Counted from the first letter of the stretch, positions 54,682 through 63,777 are shown. The stretch is DNA of 64,000 bases from Halolactibacillus miurensis (GCF_900116255.1 NZ_FPAI01000017.1:1-64000), one strand, 5' to 3'. A program made the numbers and translations. Notes: generated from the sequence alone by a model not told the origin.

Positions 54682-55035
54682 ATGGCTAGAAAACTAGGGA
54701 GAACGACTGATGCACGTATGGCATTACTTCGTAACCTTGCAACTGACTTGATTATTCATGAACGCATTGAAACAACTGAAGCGAAAGCTAAAGATCTACG
54801 TTCAGTAGTTGAGAAAATGATTACATTAGGTAAACGTGGTGACCTTCATGCTCGCCGTCAAGCAGCTTCATTCCTTTATCGTAAAGATGCAAGCGAAACT
54901 GAAGATGCTGTACAAAAGTTATTTAATGATGTCGCAAAACGTTACGAAGACCGCCAAGGTGGATATACTCGCGTATTAAAACTTGGAGAGCGTCGCGGTG
55001 ACGGTGCTAAAATGGCGATTATTGAGTTAGTCTAA
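54682..55035 (+). CDS. rplQ: 50S ribosomal protein L17
   Basis: 117 residues: [24 protein letters not shown] and [25 protein letters not shown]. It sits near the exit tunnel. AAAGGAGGG upstream. Last gene of the alpha group. Confidence 0.98.
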   Translation: MARKLGRTTDARMALLRNLATDLIIHERIETTEAKAKDLRSVVEKMITLGKRGDLHARRQAASFLYRKDASETEDAVQKLFNDVAKRYEDRQGGYTRVLKLGERRGDGAKMAIIELV

Positions 55036-55051
55036 CTTAATAAGATGAATG

Positions 55052-55097
55052 AAGGGCAGGATGATCTCTTTCGAGGTGACTCCAGGCCCTTTTTTTG
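55052..55097 (+). terminator. Terminator of the S10-spc-alpha superoperon
   Basis: AAGGGC (55052-55057) pairs with GCCCTT (55086-55091), with an inner ATCTC/GAGGT helix, and is followed by a T-run. Confidence 0.92.
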
Positions 55098-55196
55098 TAG
55101 CTAAATAAACAAAAATCGTGGTGTGTACTGTCGTCAAGGTATTGATGTGAACCATTCATTAATTTAGCTATTGTATAAGCAATTGCTTTAAGAATG

Positions 55197-55205
55197 TGAT
55201 AAAAT
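55197..55205 (+). promoter_or_regulatory. Possible extended -10 before ecfA1
   Basis: TGATAAAAT is an extended -10 (TAAAAT at 55200-55205). No suitable -35 lies 16-18 bp upstream. Confidence 0.4.
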
Positions 55206-55258
55206 TAGCAGTTAAGAGCATCAATCGTCGCAATGATACGATAACTATAGAGACTGAT

Positions 55259-55282
55259 AAATCATTTCCTAGGAAATAATTT
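55259..55282 (+). repeat. Near-perfect palindrome just before ecfA1
   Basis: The 14-bp perfect palindrome ATTTCCTAGGAAAT (55264-55277) extends to 24 bp with one mismatch. It lies between the possible promoter and the ecfA1 Shine-Dalgarno. No loop of normal size is possible, so a DNA-binding site is more likely than an RNA hairpin. Confidence 0.7.
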
Positions 55283-55303
55283 GTCGATATTGGGGGAATG
55301 AAA

Positions 55304-56140
55304 ATGACTTTAAATCAAGTAATCTTTGACAATGTGTCATTTCGTTATGCAGAAGACCAACCGTGGGTCCTTAAAAATGTGAGCTTTTCAATCAAACAAG
55401 ATGAATGGGTCGCCATTTTAGGTCACAACGGTTCGGGTAAATCAACGATTGCTAAATTAATGAATGGGTTATTGTTTCCTGATGAGGGGGCTATTTATGT
55501 ACATGGTATGGAGGTTACACCTGAAACGGTATGGGATGTTCGCGAAAAGGTTGGGATGGTCTTTCAAAATCCGGATAACCAATTTGTCGGTACCACAGTA
55601 AGAGACGATGTCGCTTTTGGACTAGAAAACCGCGGGATTGACCGTCGGATCATGCTGAATCGGATTGAAGATAGTTTGACGAGTGTACGGATGTCGGATT
55701 ATTTATTCCATGAACCCCACCGTCTGTCAGGAGGACAGAAACAGCGCGTGGCGATTGCGGGTGTCCTCGCGATTCAACCAGAACTGATTATCCTGGATGA
55801 AGCAACAGCGATGCTTGACCCAAGAGGTAGAAAAGATATTATGATGACCGTCAATGATTTAAGAGAAGAGACAAAGGTTAATCTAGTAAGCATCACACAT
55901 GATCTAAATGAAATTGTAGGAGCGGATCGCGTTATTGTTATGAATGAGGGTGAAATCTGGCTAGAGACTGTGCCGCGGGAACTTTTCAAACAAGAAGAAG
56001 CACTACGCCAGATTGGCTTAGATGTCCCATTTACAGCGAAAGTAACGAATCGATTAAAAGATATAATGGACTTTGATCAACAACCATTAACACAAAAGGA
56101 GCTATTAGATCAACTATGGACATTTCATTCAAAGAAGTAA
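55304..56140 (+). CDS. ecfA1: ECF transporter ATPase EcfA1
   Basis: 278 residues: Walker [11 protein letters not shown]-loop in VFQNPDNQF, signature [16 protein letters not shown], Walker [14 protein letters not shown]. With EcfA2 and EcfT it forms the energising module shared by many vitamin-binding S components. ATG 55304 gives 7-base spacing to GGGGG; ATG 55298 would leave one base. It overlaps ecfA2 by 25 bases. Confidence 0.97.
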   Translation: MTLNQVIFDNVSFRYAEDQPWVLKNVSFSIKQDEWVAILGHNGSGKSTIAKLMNGLLFPDEGAIYVHGMEVTPETVWDVREKVGMVFQNPDNQFVGTTVRDDVAFGLENRGIDRRIMLNRIEDSLTSVRMSDYLFHEPHRLSGGQKQRVAIAGVLAIQPELIILDEATAMLDPRGRKDIMMTVNDLREETKVNLVSITHDLNEIVGADRVIVMNEGEIWLETVPRELFKQEEALRQIGLDVPFTAKVTNRLKDIMDFDQQPLTQKELLDQLWTFHSKK

Positions 56141-56979
56141 GTCATACGTATCAACCGAATAGCCCTTTTGAGTATCATGCATTAAAAGATTTATCTTTTC
56201 ATATTCAGTCGGGACAATTTGTGGCGATTGTTGGCCATACAGGTTCTGGTAAGTCAACGTTGATTCAGCATCTTAATGGTTTATTAAAACCAACATCAGG
56301 CGAAGTGAAGATTGGTGACTATCGGTTAAAAGCAGATGAAAAAACGGCAAATATTAAAGGATTACGTGAAAAAGTAGGTGTCGTTTTTCAATATCCTGAA
56401 CACCAACTGTTTGAAGAAACGATTGAAAAAGATATTGCCTTTGGACCGAAAAACTTTGGCGCAACGGATGATGAGATCAAAGCCCGTCTACCTAAAGTGT
56501 TAGGAGCTGTTAATATAGACGCATCACTACTCAATCGTTCGCCGTTTGATCTTAGTGGTGGCCAAATGCGTCGCGTCGCGATTGCCGGTGTCTTGGCGAT
56601 GGAACCAGAGGTTCTCGTCTTAGATGAACCAACGGCAGGACTTGATCCTAAGGGGCAACAAGAAGTGATGGATATGTTTTACCGATTACATCATGAAAAA
56701 GGCTTAACGACAATCCTCGTGACGCATAGTATGGAAGATGCCTTAAAGTATGCCGATCATGTGATTATTTTAGAACAAGGAAAGAAACATTTAGAAGGTA
56801 AACCTGAAACGATTTTTGTACAAAAAGATCGCTTAAAACAAGTCCAACTTGATGTGCCAGAAGAAATTCAGTTTTTAATGGATTTAGAGGCGCGACTAGG
56901 GATAAAAATAACCTATGATAAGCATTCTATTGATGACCTAGTTAAAGAGATCAAAGCACAATTAGGAGGTGGCAGGTAA
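56116..56979 (+). CDS. ecfA2: ECF transporter ATPase EcfA2
   Basis: 287 residues: Walker [20 protein letters not shown], signature [16 protein letters not shown], Walker [14 protein letters not shown]. Heterodimer partner of EcfA1. Starts inside ecfA1; the stop overlaps the ecfT start (TAATG). Confidence 0.97.
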   Translation: MDISFKEVSHTYQPNSPFEYHALKDLSFHIQSGQFVAIVGHTGSGKSTLIQHLNGLLKPTSGEVKIGDYRLKADEKTANIKGLREKVGVVFQYPEHQLFEETIEKDIAFGPKNFGATDDEIKARLPKVLGAVNIDASLLNRSPFDLSGGQMRRVAIAGVLAMEPEVLVLDEPTAGLDPKGQQEVMDMFYRLHHEKGLTTILVTHSMEDALKYADHVIILEQGKKHLEGKPETIFVQKDRLKQVQLDVPEEIQFLMDLEARLGIKITYDKHSIDDLVKEIKAQLGGGR

Positions 56980-57776
56980 TGGCGAGTTCACTTATTATTG
57001 GCCAATATGTGCCGGCTGATTCTGTTGTGCACAAACTCGACCCGAGAACGAAAATTATGATGATTTTTACGTTTGTGATTATTGTGTTCTTTGCGAATAA
57101 TGCCTATAGTTATCTGTGGCTAACGGTTTTTAGTTTATCGGCTGCGGCACTAACAAAAGTAAAACCGCGCTTTTTACTTAAAGGACTTAAACCCGTCTGG
57201 TTCTTAATTGTATTTACCTTCTTGTTGCATTTGTTTGTGACACGCGAAGGAGATGTGTTAACAACGCTGCTAGGATTTCCTGTTTATTCAGGGGCACTGA
57301 TTCAAGGTTTCCAAATTTCATTGCGGTTTTTCTTATTAATCTTAGTCACGTCGTTATTGACATTAACAACGACCCCGATTGAAATTACCGATGCGATCGA
57401 AACATTGCTGCATCCATTAAAGAAAATTAAATTTCCCGTCCATGAATTGGCTTTGATGATGTCGATTTCCTTAAGATTTATTCCGACCTTAATGCAAGAA
57501 ACAGAAAAAATTTCAAAAGCACAGGCCTCCCGTGGGGTAGATTTTAAGACCGGACCACTGAAAGAACGTATTCAAGCGGTTGTACCATTACTCGTACCTC
57601 TGTTTGTGAGTGCTTTTAAGCGAGCCGAAGAGTTAGCAATGGCTATGGAAGCAAGAGGTTATCGTGGTGGGGAAGGACGTACACGTTTAAGAGAACTAGA
57701 GATTGTTGCGCGTGATTATGTCGCCATTGGTTTGTTTTTAGTTGTAATGGTAGGATTATTTTATCTTAGAACGTAA
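56979..57776 (+). CDS. ecfT: ECF transporter transmembrane subunit EcfT
   Basis: 265 residues with five or six hydrophobic segments and the paired Ala-Arg-Gly-type coupling motifs ASRG (about residue 184) and EARGYRGGEGRTRL (about residue 223) that contact the ATPases. VPADSVVHKLDPRTKI at the N-terminus is typical. Substrate-specific partners are encoded elsewhere. Confidence 0.96.
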   Translation: MASSLIIGQYVPADSVVHKLDPRTKIMMIFTFVIIVFFANNAYSYLWLTVFSLSAAALTKVKPRFLLKGLKPVWFLIVFTFLLHLFVTREGDVLTTLLGFPVYSGALIQGFQISLRFFLLILVTSLLTLTTTPIEITDAIETLLHPLKKIKFPVHELALMMSISLRFIPTLMQETEKISKAQASRGVDFKTGPLKERIQAVVPLLVPLFVSAFKRAEELAMAMEARGYRGGEGRTRLRELEIVARDYVAIGLFLVVMVGLFYLRT

Positions 57777-57806
57777 CTCAGGGCGCGTGTTATAAATCAT
57801 TGATTA

Positions 57807-57839
57807 CTGGCATTATCTACGCGGATTATGCCAGGTTTT
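57807..57839 (+). terminator. Terminator-like hairpin after ecfT
   Basis: CTGGCAT pairs with ATGCCAG, extended by ATC/GAT across a T-T mismatch, followed by GTTTTA. The T-run is short, so termination may be partial. Confidence 0.6.
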
Positions 57840-57891
57840 AATGTGTGACGATCGACTGCAAATCGTGCCATAAATAAAAAGGGGTGTACGG

Positions 57892-58680
57892 ATGTATACA
57901 AAAGATCAATTAAAACAACAACTTGTTGACATGGGTTTAAAGCCGTCTGACACTGTGCTTATTCATTCATCGATGAAAGCCATTGGCGAAGTAGAAAATA
58001 GAGCTGACGGTGTCTTAGACGTCTTAATCGATTACTTTAAAGAAGGTCTCTTAATTTTTCCGACCCATACGTGGGAACAGATGGGTGAGAGAAAGTTGCT
58101 CTTTGATCCAAAGACAGAGCCTAGCTGTGTCGGGATATTGCCTAATCTTTTTCTGAAAAGAGAAGGGGTTAGTCGTTCGTTACACCCGACCCATTCGGTG
58201 GCAGCCATTGGGGAGAACAGAGAAAAGTATTTAAAAGATGATACACACGGAACGCCGTGTCATCGCTACGGCTGTTTTGGTAAGTTATATGATTACAAGA
58301 CAAAGTTGTTATTTATCGGTGTGGGGATGGATAAAAATACGTTTCTTCATAGTGTGGAAGAATGGATGGATGTTCCTGACCGGTTAACAGATCGACCGGT
58401 ACGATTTAAAGTCAAACTGCCTAACGGAGCCCAACATCACGCAGCAACTTATCGGCATCTAAAAGGTGGGATTTCCGATAAGTACGTAAAAATGACTGAA
58501 CCATTTCTTGAAGCAGGCTGTATGACAACCGCGCGATTTGGCGCGGCTGATTGTTATGTCGGTGATGCGGTGAAGATGGCAGATTTAGCGGTGCAATATT
58601 TAGAACGTGATTTACATTTATTCGATGATTTTTCACCGGTACCCGTCTCATGGTACAAAGATGAGCAGTCAAACGAGTAA
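57892..58680 (+). CDS. AAC(3)-family N-acetyltransferase, YokD-like
   Basis: 262 residues. The family landmarks are present: VLIHSSMKAIG near residue 22, LLIFPTHTWEQMG, SRSLHPTHSVAAIG and TPCHRYGCFGKL. Known members acetylate the 3-amino group of aminoglycosides with acetyl-CoA, but chromosomal Bacillus relatives (YokD) have no proven antibiotic substrate, so resistance should not be assumed. AAAGGGGTG before the ATG fits. The gene sits between ecfT and truA, which are adjacent in most Bacillales, so it is probably an insertion. Confidence 0.9.
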   Translation: MYTKDQLKQQLVDMGLKPSDTVLIHSSMKAIGEVENRADGVLDVLIDYFKEGLLIFPTHTWEQMGERKLLFDPKTEPSCVGILPNLFLKREGVSRSLHPTHSVAAIGENREKYLKDDTHGTPCHRYGCFGKLYDYKTKLLFIGVGMDKNTFLHSVEEWMDVPDRLTDRPVRFKVKLPNGAQHHAATYRHLKGGISDKYVKMTEPFLEAGCMTTARFGAADCYVGDAVKMADLAVQYLERDLHLFDDFSPVPVSWYKDEQSNE

Positions 58681-58706
58681 GGAAAAAGTAACAAAGGATG
58701 ATCAAT

Positions 58707-59465
58707 ATGCGTTTACTGGCTAGGGTGAGTTATGATGGCACGCGTTATCGTGGCTATCAAGTGCAGCCTAATCAACTAACGGTGCAAGCTGTGATTGAGG
58801 CAGCCTTAACCCGTATTCATAAAGGAGAACAAGTAAAGATTACCGCCTCAGGTCGAACAGATGCTGGGGTTCATGCGCTAGGACAAGCGTTTCACTTTGA
58901 TAGTACGTTAATGATTCCTGAAGGGAATTGGGTGCGGGCTATAAATAGCCAGTTACCAGATGATATTGTTATTACCGACGTTCATCAAGTGGCGGATGAT
59001 TTCCATGCACGCTTTGATGTGCTCGAGAAGTGGTATGAGTATCGTATGTATAATACCACACTCATCGACCCCTTTAAACGTCATTATAGCCATTATGTGA
59101 GAGGGCCGTTGGATGTCGTCGCGATGAATAAAGCCTGTCAGTATTTAGTTGGTACACATGACTTTACCGCCTTTTGTGCTTCTAAAAGTAATGTAAAGGA
59201 CTCTAAAGTACGAACGATTTTTCATGCGACGTGTGAATACCAAGCGGATGAGATTATTTTTACGATCAGTGGCAGTGGCTTTTTATACAACATGGTGCGA
59301 ATTATCACCGGTAGTTTAATCGACGTTGGACAAGGGCGAAAACCGCCGGAAGTTATAAGGCAAGCACTCGAGAATTTTGACAGAAATACCCTCGGTAAAA
59401 CCGCGCCAGCTAAAGGATTATACTTAAAACACGTTGTTTATGATGTAAATGAAAAAAAGTTTTGA
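58707..59465 (+). CDS. truA: tRNA pseudouridine synthase TruA
   Basis: 252 residues with the catalytic-aspartate motif SGRTDAGVHALGQ near residue 53, KWYEYRMYN and SGSGFLYNMVRII. It makes pseudouridines 38-40 of tRNA anticodon arms. ATG 58707 (MRLLARVSYDG) lies 7 bases after AAAGGA; the in-frame ATG at 58698 overlaps that Shine-Dalgarno. Confidence 0.96.
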   Translation: MRLLARVSYDGTRYRGYQVQPNQLTVQAVIEAALTRIHKGEQVKITASGRTDAGVHALGQAFHFDSTLMIPEGNWVRAINSQLPDDIVITDVHQVADDFHARFDVLEKWYEYRMYNTTLIDPFKRHYSHYVRGPLDVVAMNKACQYLVGTHDFTAFCASKSNVKDSKVRTIFHATCEYQADEIIFTISGSGFLYNMVRIITGSLIDVGQGRKPPEVIRQALENFDRNTLGKTAPAKGLYLKHVVYDVNEKKF

Positions 59466-59494
59466 AAAAAACAACGGAACCGGGTGAACAGCTA

Positions 59495-59523
59495 TTGACA
59501 ATCGTCGTTATTTAGGATAAGAT
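59495..59523 (+). promoter_or_regulatory. Sigma-A promoter of rplM-rpsI
   Basis: TTGACA (59495-59500), a 17-bp spacer and TAAGAT (59518-59523). Confidence 0.88.
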
Positions 59524-59525
59524 GG

Positions 59526-59585
59526 TCTATGGCATTTTATTTCTATACCACGATTAGCCCCGGAAAGTTAATTGTGTAGAATATA
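59526..59585 (+). promoter_or_regulatory. L13 leader
   Basis: The short leader with CTATGGC, ACCACGATTAGCCCCGGAAAG and TTGTGTAG resembles the Firmicutes L13 leader, a candidate autoregulatory site bound by L13. It follows the promoter start directly and lies about 65 bases before rplM. Match is by eye only. Confidence 0.65.
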
Positions 59586-59650
59586 AGATCAAACCAATAT
59601 AATTGGACAAAAAAACATCGAAAGACAAGATATACAGGAGGGTAATGAAT

Positions 59651-60088
59651 ATGCGCACAACTTTCATGGCAAATGAAACTAACATTGAACGCAAATGGCT
59701 TGTAGTTGATGCTGAAGGCAAAACACTTGGTCGTTTATCAAGTGAAGTCGCTGCACTACTACGTGGTAAGCATAAAGTAACTTACACACCACACGTTGAC
59801 ACTGGTGATCACGTAATTATCATCAACGCAGAGAAAATCGAATTAACTGGTAACAAACTTCAAGACAAAATGTATCATCGTCACTCAAATCACCCAGGTG
59901 GCTTAAAAAGCACATCAGCAGGTGAAATGCGTGAGAAGAAACCTGAGAGAATGTTAGAACTAACAATCAAAGGTATGCTTCCAAAAGGTAAATTAGGTCG
60001 TAAAATGGCTAAAAAACTTCACGTATTCCGTGGAGCAGAACACACACATGCAGCACAAAAACCAGAAGTTTACGAACTTCGCGGATAA
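59651..60088 (+). CDS. rplM: 50S ribosomal protein L13
   Basis: 145 residues: [20 protein letters not shown] and [13 protein letters not shown]. An early 50S-assembly protein. ATG 59651 is 8 bases after AGGAGGG; ATG 59645 is too close and the far upstream in-frame start has no ribosome-binding site. Confidence 0.97.
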   Translation: MRTTFMANETNIERKWLVVDAEGKTLGRLSSEVAALLRGKHKVTYTPHVDTGDHVIIINAEKIELTGNKLQDKMYHRHSNHPGGLKSTSAGEMREKKPERMLELTIKGMLPKGKLGRKMAKKLHVFRGAEHTHAAQKPEVYELRG

Positions 60089-60108
60089 TTTAAAGGAGGT
60101 AACGAATA

Positions 60109-60501
60109 GTGGCACAAGTACAATACTACGGTACCGGACGCCGTAAAAGTTCAACAGCTCGCGTACGTTTAGTACCTGGGACTGGTCAAATTACAGTAAA
60201 TAATCGTGATGCGGAAAGCTATTTCCCATATGAAACATTACGTACAATCATCAAGCAACCTCTAGTATCAACAGAAACTGAAGGTACTTATGATGTATTA
60301 GTTAACGTACATGGTGGTGGATTCACAGGTCAAGCAGGTGCAATCCGTCATGGTGTATCTCGTGCATTATTAGAAGCAGATCCAGAATATCGTGCAACTC
60401 TTAAGCGTGCTGGATTCCTAACACGTGACGCTCGTATGAAAGAGCGTAAGAAGCCAGGTCTTAAAGGCGCACGTCGTGCACCACAATTCTCAAAACGTTA
60501 A
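60109..60501 (+). CDS. rpsI: 30S ribosomal protein S9
   Basis: 130 residues; [16 protein letters not shown] at the start and the basic tail [12 protein letters not shown] that touches P-site tRNA. GTG start with AAAGGAGGT upstream. It follows rplM by 20 bases. Confidence 0.98.
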   Translation: MAQVQYYGTGRRKSSTARVRLVPGTGQITVNNRDAESYFPYETLRTIIKQPLVSTETEGTYDVLVNVHGGGFTGQAGAIRHGVSRALLEADPEYRATLKRAGFLTRDARMKERKKPGLKGARRAPQFSKR

Positions 60502-60517
60502 TATTTGCAAGAATCTC

Positions 60518-60554
60518 AAAAAGAATCTCTTTTCCAAAAAGGGGTTCTTTTTTT
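60518..60554 (+). terminator. Terminator of rplM-rpsI
   Basis: AAAGAATCTCTTTT pairs with AAAAGGGGTTCTTT (G-U pairs included), followed by a T-run. Confidence 0.9.
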
Positions 60555-60683
60555 CGGTAACTTAGTCTAACGACGACGTCTGATGAGGATGAATTATCGA
60601 CTGATTAGTACAGTCGTAAACATTAAATATAGTATATGTATGACAGTATGGCTATTATACGAACGCACAACAGGAGGAAGAAG

Positions 60684-60872
60684 ATGAATAAACGCTGGAC
60701 AATTGATGAGATTAGACATTATGTAGAAACAAAAACAGATGCGCAATTACTATCGACTGAATACCACGGCTACTCACAAAAGTTATTATTTAAATGTGCT
60801 TGTGGCAATAACTTTGAAAAAACATGGACGAAATTTAAAACGAAGAAACAACACACGTGTGGTGAGTGTTAA
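60684..60872 (+). CDS. Small zinc-ribbon protein of unknown function
   Basis: 62 residues with four cysteines (C38, C40, C59, C62) forming a CxC...CxxC zinc site; the protein ends at the last cysteine. The middle, GYSQKLLFKCACGNNFEKTW, resembles treble-clef modules that occur as repeats in phage and homing-endonuclease-associated proteins (DUF723-like), here as a single copy. ATG 60684 follows CAGGAGGAAG; an upstream in-frame start lacks a ribosome-binding site. It has its own terminator. Function unknown, perhaps nucleic-acid binding. Confidence 0.75.
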   Translation: MNKRWTIDEIRHYVETKTDAQLLSTEYHGYSQKLLFKCACGNNFEKTWTKFKTKKQHTCGEC

Positions 60873-60898
60873 TACAGTCATATTGATTGGGTAATTTA

Positions 60899-60935
60899 AG
60901 GGCGACTTTCTTAAAAAAGAGAGTGGCTCTTTTTT
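60899..60935 (+). terminator. Terminator after the zinc-ribbon gene
   Basis: AGGGCGACTTTCT pairs with AGAGAGTGGCTCT (one mismatch, two G-U pairs), then TTTTTT. Confidence 0.82.
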
Positions 60936-61057
60936 AATACTACGGATAGCGAGTATGGATATCGCTCCTGAACTGATTCAGAATATAAAACACTAGGTAT
61001 AAAAAAGTATAAACGTGAAATAATAACGATAATTAAATGGATAGGAGGTTTTAAAAG

Positions 61058-61402
61058 GTGGGAGTATTATCAACATCACCAACAACGATGGATCATTGCA
61101 TTAGCCTATGTGTAAAGTGCACGCGAGCATGTGAAGAGTGCACAACGGCTTGTTTAAAAGAACCAGATGTTCAGGCGAGAATACATTGTCTCGACATCCT
61201 TCATGACTGTGCGGAAATATGTTTACAATCAATGGCTTTCATGTCTCGACAAAGTAAGTTTTACAAACAACACTGTCAACTGTGTGCGGATATGTGTGAA
61301 GCCTGCGCAGTCGAATGTGAAAAGTTTAAGGATAGTCATTGCCAAGAATGTGCACAAATTTGTCGTGAGTGTGCAGAAGCCTGTAAGAACATGGCTTCAT
61401 AA
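61058..61402 (+). CDS. Cytosolic four-helix copper-binding protein, Csp3/YhjQ-like
   Basis: 114 residues with 19 cysteines in CxxC and CxxxC patterns spread along predicted helices (HCISLCVKCTRACEEC, HCQLCADMCEACAVEC, HCQECAQICRECAEAC). This fits the Csp/DUF326 family, whose helical bundle stores many Cu(I) ions in its core. No signal peptide is present, as in cytosolic Csp3. GTG start with AGGAGG 9 bases upstream. Copper storage is inferred from family. No copper exporter or CsoR gene is nearby. Confidence 0.9.
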   Translation: MGVLSTSPTTMDHCISLCVKCTRACEECTTACLKEPDVQARIHCLDILHDCAEICLQSMAFMSRQSKFYKQHCQLCADMCEACAVECEKFKDSHCQECAQICRECAEACKNMAS

Positions 61403-61430
61403 AATAATCCATCAGGTTAAATGAAGAATG

Positions 61431-61465
61431 GAGCTATACCTTAAAAGGTATGAGCTCTATTTTTT
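61431..61465 (+). terminator. Terminator after the copper-binding gene
   Basis: GAGCTATACCTT pairs with AAGGTAT-G-AGCTC (one bulged base), followed by TATTTTTT. Confidence 0.88.
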
Positions 61466-61541
61466 AATGTACTTAAATATGTTAGAATGTGACATTATGG
61501 TAGGATGTATAAAGTCAAAATAAGAAATGACTATCAACCTA

Positions 61542-61568
61542 TTAACATTGACCTTTATTTGCCGATAT
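61542..61568 (+). promoter_or_regulatory. Sigma-D-like promoter of the EAL-HDOD gene
   Basis: TTAA (61542-61545), exactly 15 bases, then GCCGATAT (61561-61568). The known sigma-D consensus is TAAA-N15-GCCGATAT: the -10 is perfect and the -35 has three of four bases. The start would be near 61575, about 75 bases before the gene. Confidence 0.65.
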
Positions 61569-61648
61569 TAAGTAAAAGTATGGATAAATATTATAACCAA
61601 ATACATATAAGGTTTTCCTTATAAATACGTACGTGGGGTGAAAGGGCT

Positions 61649-62887
61649 TTGAGTAGAGTATTAGTTGCGAAACAACCGATTTTAGATCGTCAGAGAAAAC
61701 TATATGCGTATGAATTGCTATATCGATCAGACCGCGTGAATCAACTGTGGGATGGTGATAGAGCGACAGTGGAAGTCGTGATTAATGCTTTTTTGAATAT
61801 AGGTATTGATCAAATCGCCGGTCACTACCCAGTATTTATAAACTTCACAGAAACGTTATTATTGTCAGAGCGGTTTGAAGATGTCGCGCCTCAAGATATT
61901 GTCATTGAAATTTTGGAAGATGTTCAACTAACCCCTCGTATGATCACCAAAATTAAACGACTAAAAAAACGGGGGTATCGCTTAGCGTTAGATGATGTGA
62001 CGCAATCCATCTATAATAAATGGGAAAAAGCTGATGTTATTCATTGTTTAACATACTTGAAAGTAGATTTTTTAACGACGACGCGTTTCGATCAAGAACG
62101 AATTGTCAAACAGATGCAGCTTCACCATCCATCAGTTAGTTTAATTGCGGAAAAGATTGAAACGATGGATGATTTTGATTTCGCTAAACGTATCGGCTAC
62201 CATCTATTTCAAGGCTTTTTCTTTATGGAGCCAGAAGTATTAGAGACATTCGAAATTCCTGCGTATTACTTATCTTATATTAATTTGGTTAAAGAAATTG
62301 AACGTAATGATGTGGAGTTATTGACACTCGCAAAAACGATTCAAAAAGATTTATCGCTGTCTTATAAATTGCTTAAACTTATTAATTCACCGGCTTACAG
62401 GCGAATTCAAAAGGTCAACTTCATTGAACGAGCCGTTGTCTTATTAGGACAGCAGGAGTTGAAGAAATGGTTATATATATTAGCATTAAGAGATATGTCT
62501 GAAAAACAGGGGATGGCACATGTTGGGCCGCTGATTAAAAGTTCTTATTATCGTGCCAAGATGTGTGAGAACTTAGCAGAGCATTTATTACCCCATCAAA
62601 CACAAGAGGCTTTTTTAGTCGGTTACTTCTCTCAACTGCCAGCGATTTTACGACAACCAATGGATAAATTACTTCAGGCGTTATCGCTCAACGACACGAT
62701 TGAAACAGCACTAACAGAACGACAAAGTCCGCTGACAGACTTTTTGCGCTTAGCCATCAGCTATGAACAAGTTGACTGGCAAGCAGTGGATGTCCTAACT
62801 GAGCAATTAAATTTAACTGAAGCGGACGTTCAAACGTGTTATAAGGAAGCAAACGGCTGGGTGTATACGTTATTTAAAGCAAATTAA
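61649..62887 (+). CDS. Degenerate EAL plus HDOD signalling protein, YuxH-like
   Basis: 412 residues. Residues 1-200 are an EAL domain: YELLYRS in place of EAL, VFINFTE, VIEILED, KVDF and AEKIET are kept, but the DDFGTG metal-binding loop reads DDVTQS, so c-di-GMP hydrolysis is unlikely. Residues 200-410 form an HDOD domain (LSLSYKLLKLINSPAYR). The architecture matches B. subtilis YuxH. It may bind c-di-GMP without cutting it, or have lost binding. Start is UUG (61649) with GGGGTGAAAGGG upstream. A sigma-D-like promoter precedes it. Confidence 0.9.
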   Translation: MSRVLVAKQPILDRQRKLYAYELLYRSDRVNQLWDGDRATVEVVINAFLNIGIDQIAGHYPVFINFTETLLLSERFEDVAPQDIVIEILEDVQLTPRMITKIKRLKKRGYRLALDDVTQSIYNKWEKADVIHCLTYLKVDFLTTTRFDQERIVKQMQLHHPSVSLIAEKIETMDDFDFAKRIGYHLFQGFFFMEPEVLETFEIPAYYLSYINLVKEIERNDVELLTLAKTIQKDLSLSYKLLKLINSPAYRRIQKVNFIERAVVLLGQQELKKWLYILALRDMSEKQGMAHVGPLIKSSYYRAKMCENLAEHLLPHQTQEAFLVGYFSQLPAILRQPMDKLLQALSLNDTIETALTERQSPLTDFLRLAISYEQVDWQAVDVLTEQLNLTEADVQTCYKEANGWVYTLFKAN

Positions 62888-62899
62888 CAATAATTTATT

Positions 62900-62941
62900 C
62901 CTATAAGAGAGGTGGTCACGCCTGTTCTTGTAGGTTTTTTG
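62900..62941 (+). terminator. Terminator after the EAL-HDOD gene
   Basis: CCTATAAGA pairs with TCTTGTAGG, with inner AGG/CCT pairing, followed by TTTTTT. Confidence 0.9.
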
Positions 62942-63021
62942 TGTAGTAAAGCTTCATACAAAGACACACACTTTCATAGATTGATTAAGAAACAGTCTTA
63001 TCTTGAGAAAGGTGTGGTCAG

Positions 63022-63723
63022 GTGAAGCGGGTCAAGTTCATTGGATGGTTACTCTCTTTTGTGTGTTTAGTAGGTATTATTAGTGTGATGATGTATCAAG
63101 ATGTGACGCCTGTCTATAGTTCCTTACCACTTGGAGATATACATGTGGTTATTGATCCTGGTCATGGTGGGATGGATGCTGGGGCGAGTTATCAAGAGGT
63201 ATTAGAGAAAGATTTATCGCTGTCAATCAGCCTAAAGCTGCGTGATTATTTGGTGTTACAAGGTGCAGATGTGACGCTAACCCGTGAGGCGGATTATGAC
63301 TTAAGTAAACCGAGTGATACAAGCGTACGTGAAAAAAAGCGGTCAGATATATATAAGCGTGTGAAGATAGTAGAAGACCAAGCACCCGATCTTGTGGTGT
63401 CCATTCACCTAAATGCGATAGAAGAATCGATATGGCGAGGGGCTCAGACGTTTTATTACCCAACCAATGTGGAAGGTGAAAAATTGGCCGCATCGATTCA
63501 AGCCTCGCTTATTAAACGGTTAAAAAACACCACACGCGAGATTCAAGCCATTCAGGGTGTGTATTTATTAAAACAAGTAACAGTACCCATGGCCCTCGTT
63601 GAGGTCGGTTTTTTATCTAACGAGAAAGAACGAGCCTTACTCTTATCTGAGGACTACCAAGAAAAAGTCGCACGGAGTATTTTTTACGGCATGGTAAATT
63701 ATCTGTCCACTAAAGAGAAATAG
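63022..63723 (+). CDS. cwlD: N-acetylmuramoyl-L-alanine amidase CwlD
   Basis: 233 residues: N-terminal membrane anchor or signal (residues 8-26), then an amidase_3 domain with zinc ligands in VIDPGHGGMDAGA, the catalytic-site E in KDLSLSISLKL region, HLNA, and VEVGFLSN near the end. In sporulating Bacillus CwlD makes muramic-delta-lactam in spore cortex, needed for germination. The order rpsI...cwlD-salA is the B. subtilis order. GTG start with AAAGGTG upstream. Confidence 0.93.
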   Translation: MKRVKFIGWLLSFVCLVGIISVMMYQDVTPVYSSLPLGDIHVVIDPGHGGMDAGASYQEVLEKDLSLSISLKLRDYLVLQGADVTLTREADYDLSKPSDTSVREKKRSDIYKRVKIVEDQAPDLVVSIHLNAIEESIWRGAQTFYYPTNVEGEKLAASIQASLIKRLKNTTREIQAIQGVYLLKQVTVPMALVEVGFLSNEKERALLLSEDYQEKVARSIFYGMVNYLSTKEK

Positions 63724-63777
63724 GAATATGTTATACTACTTTGTAATAGTCGATACAGCATAAGGGGGAAGACTGTG

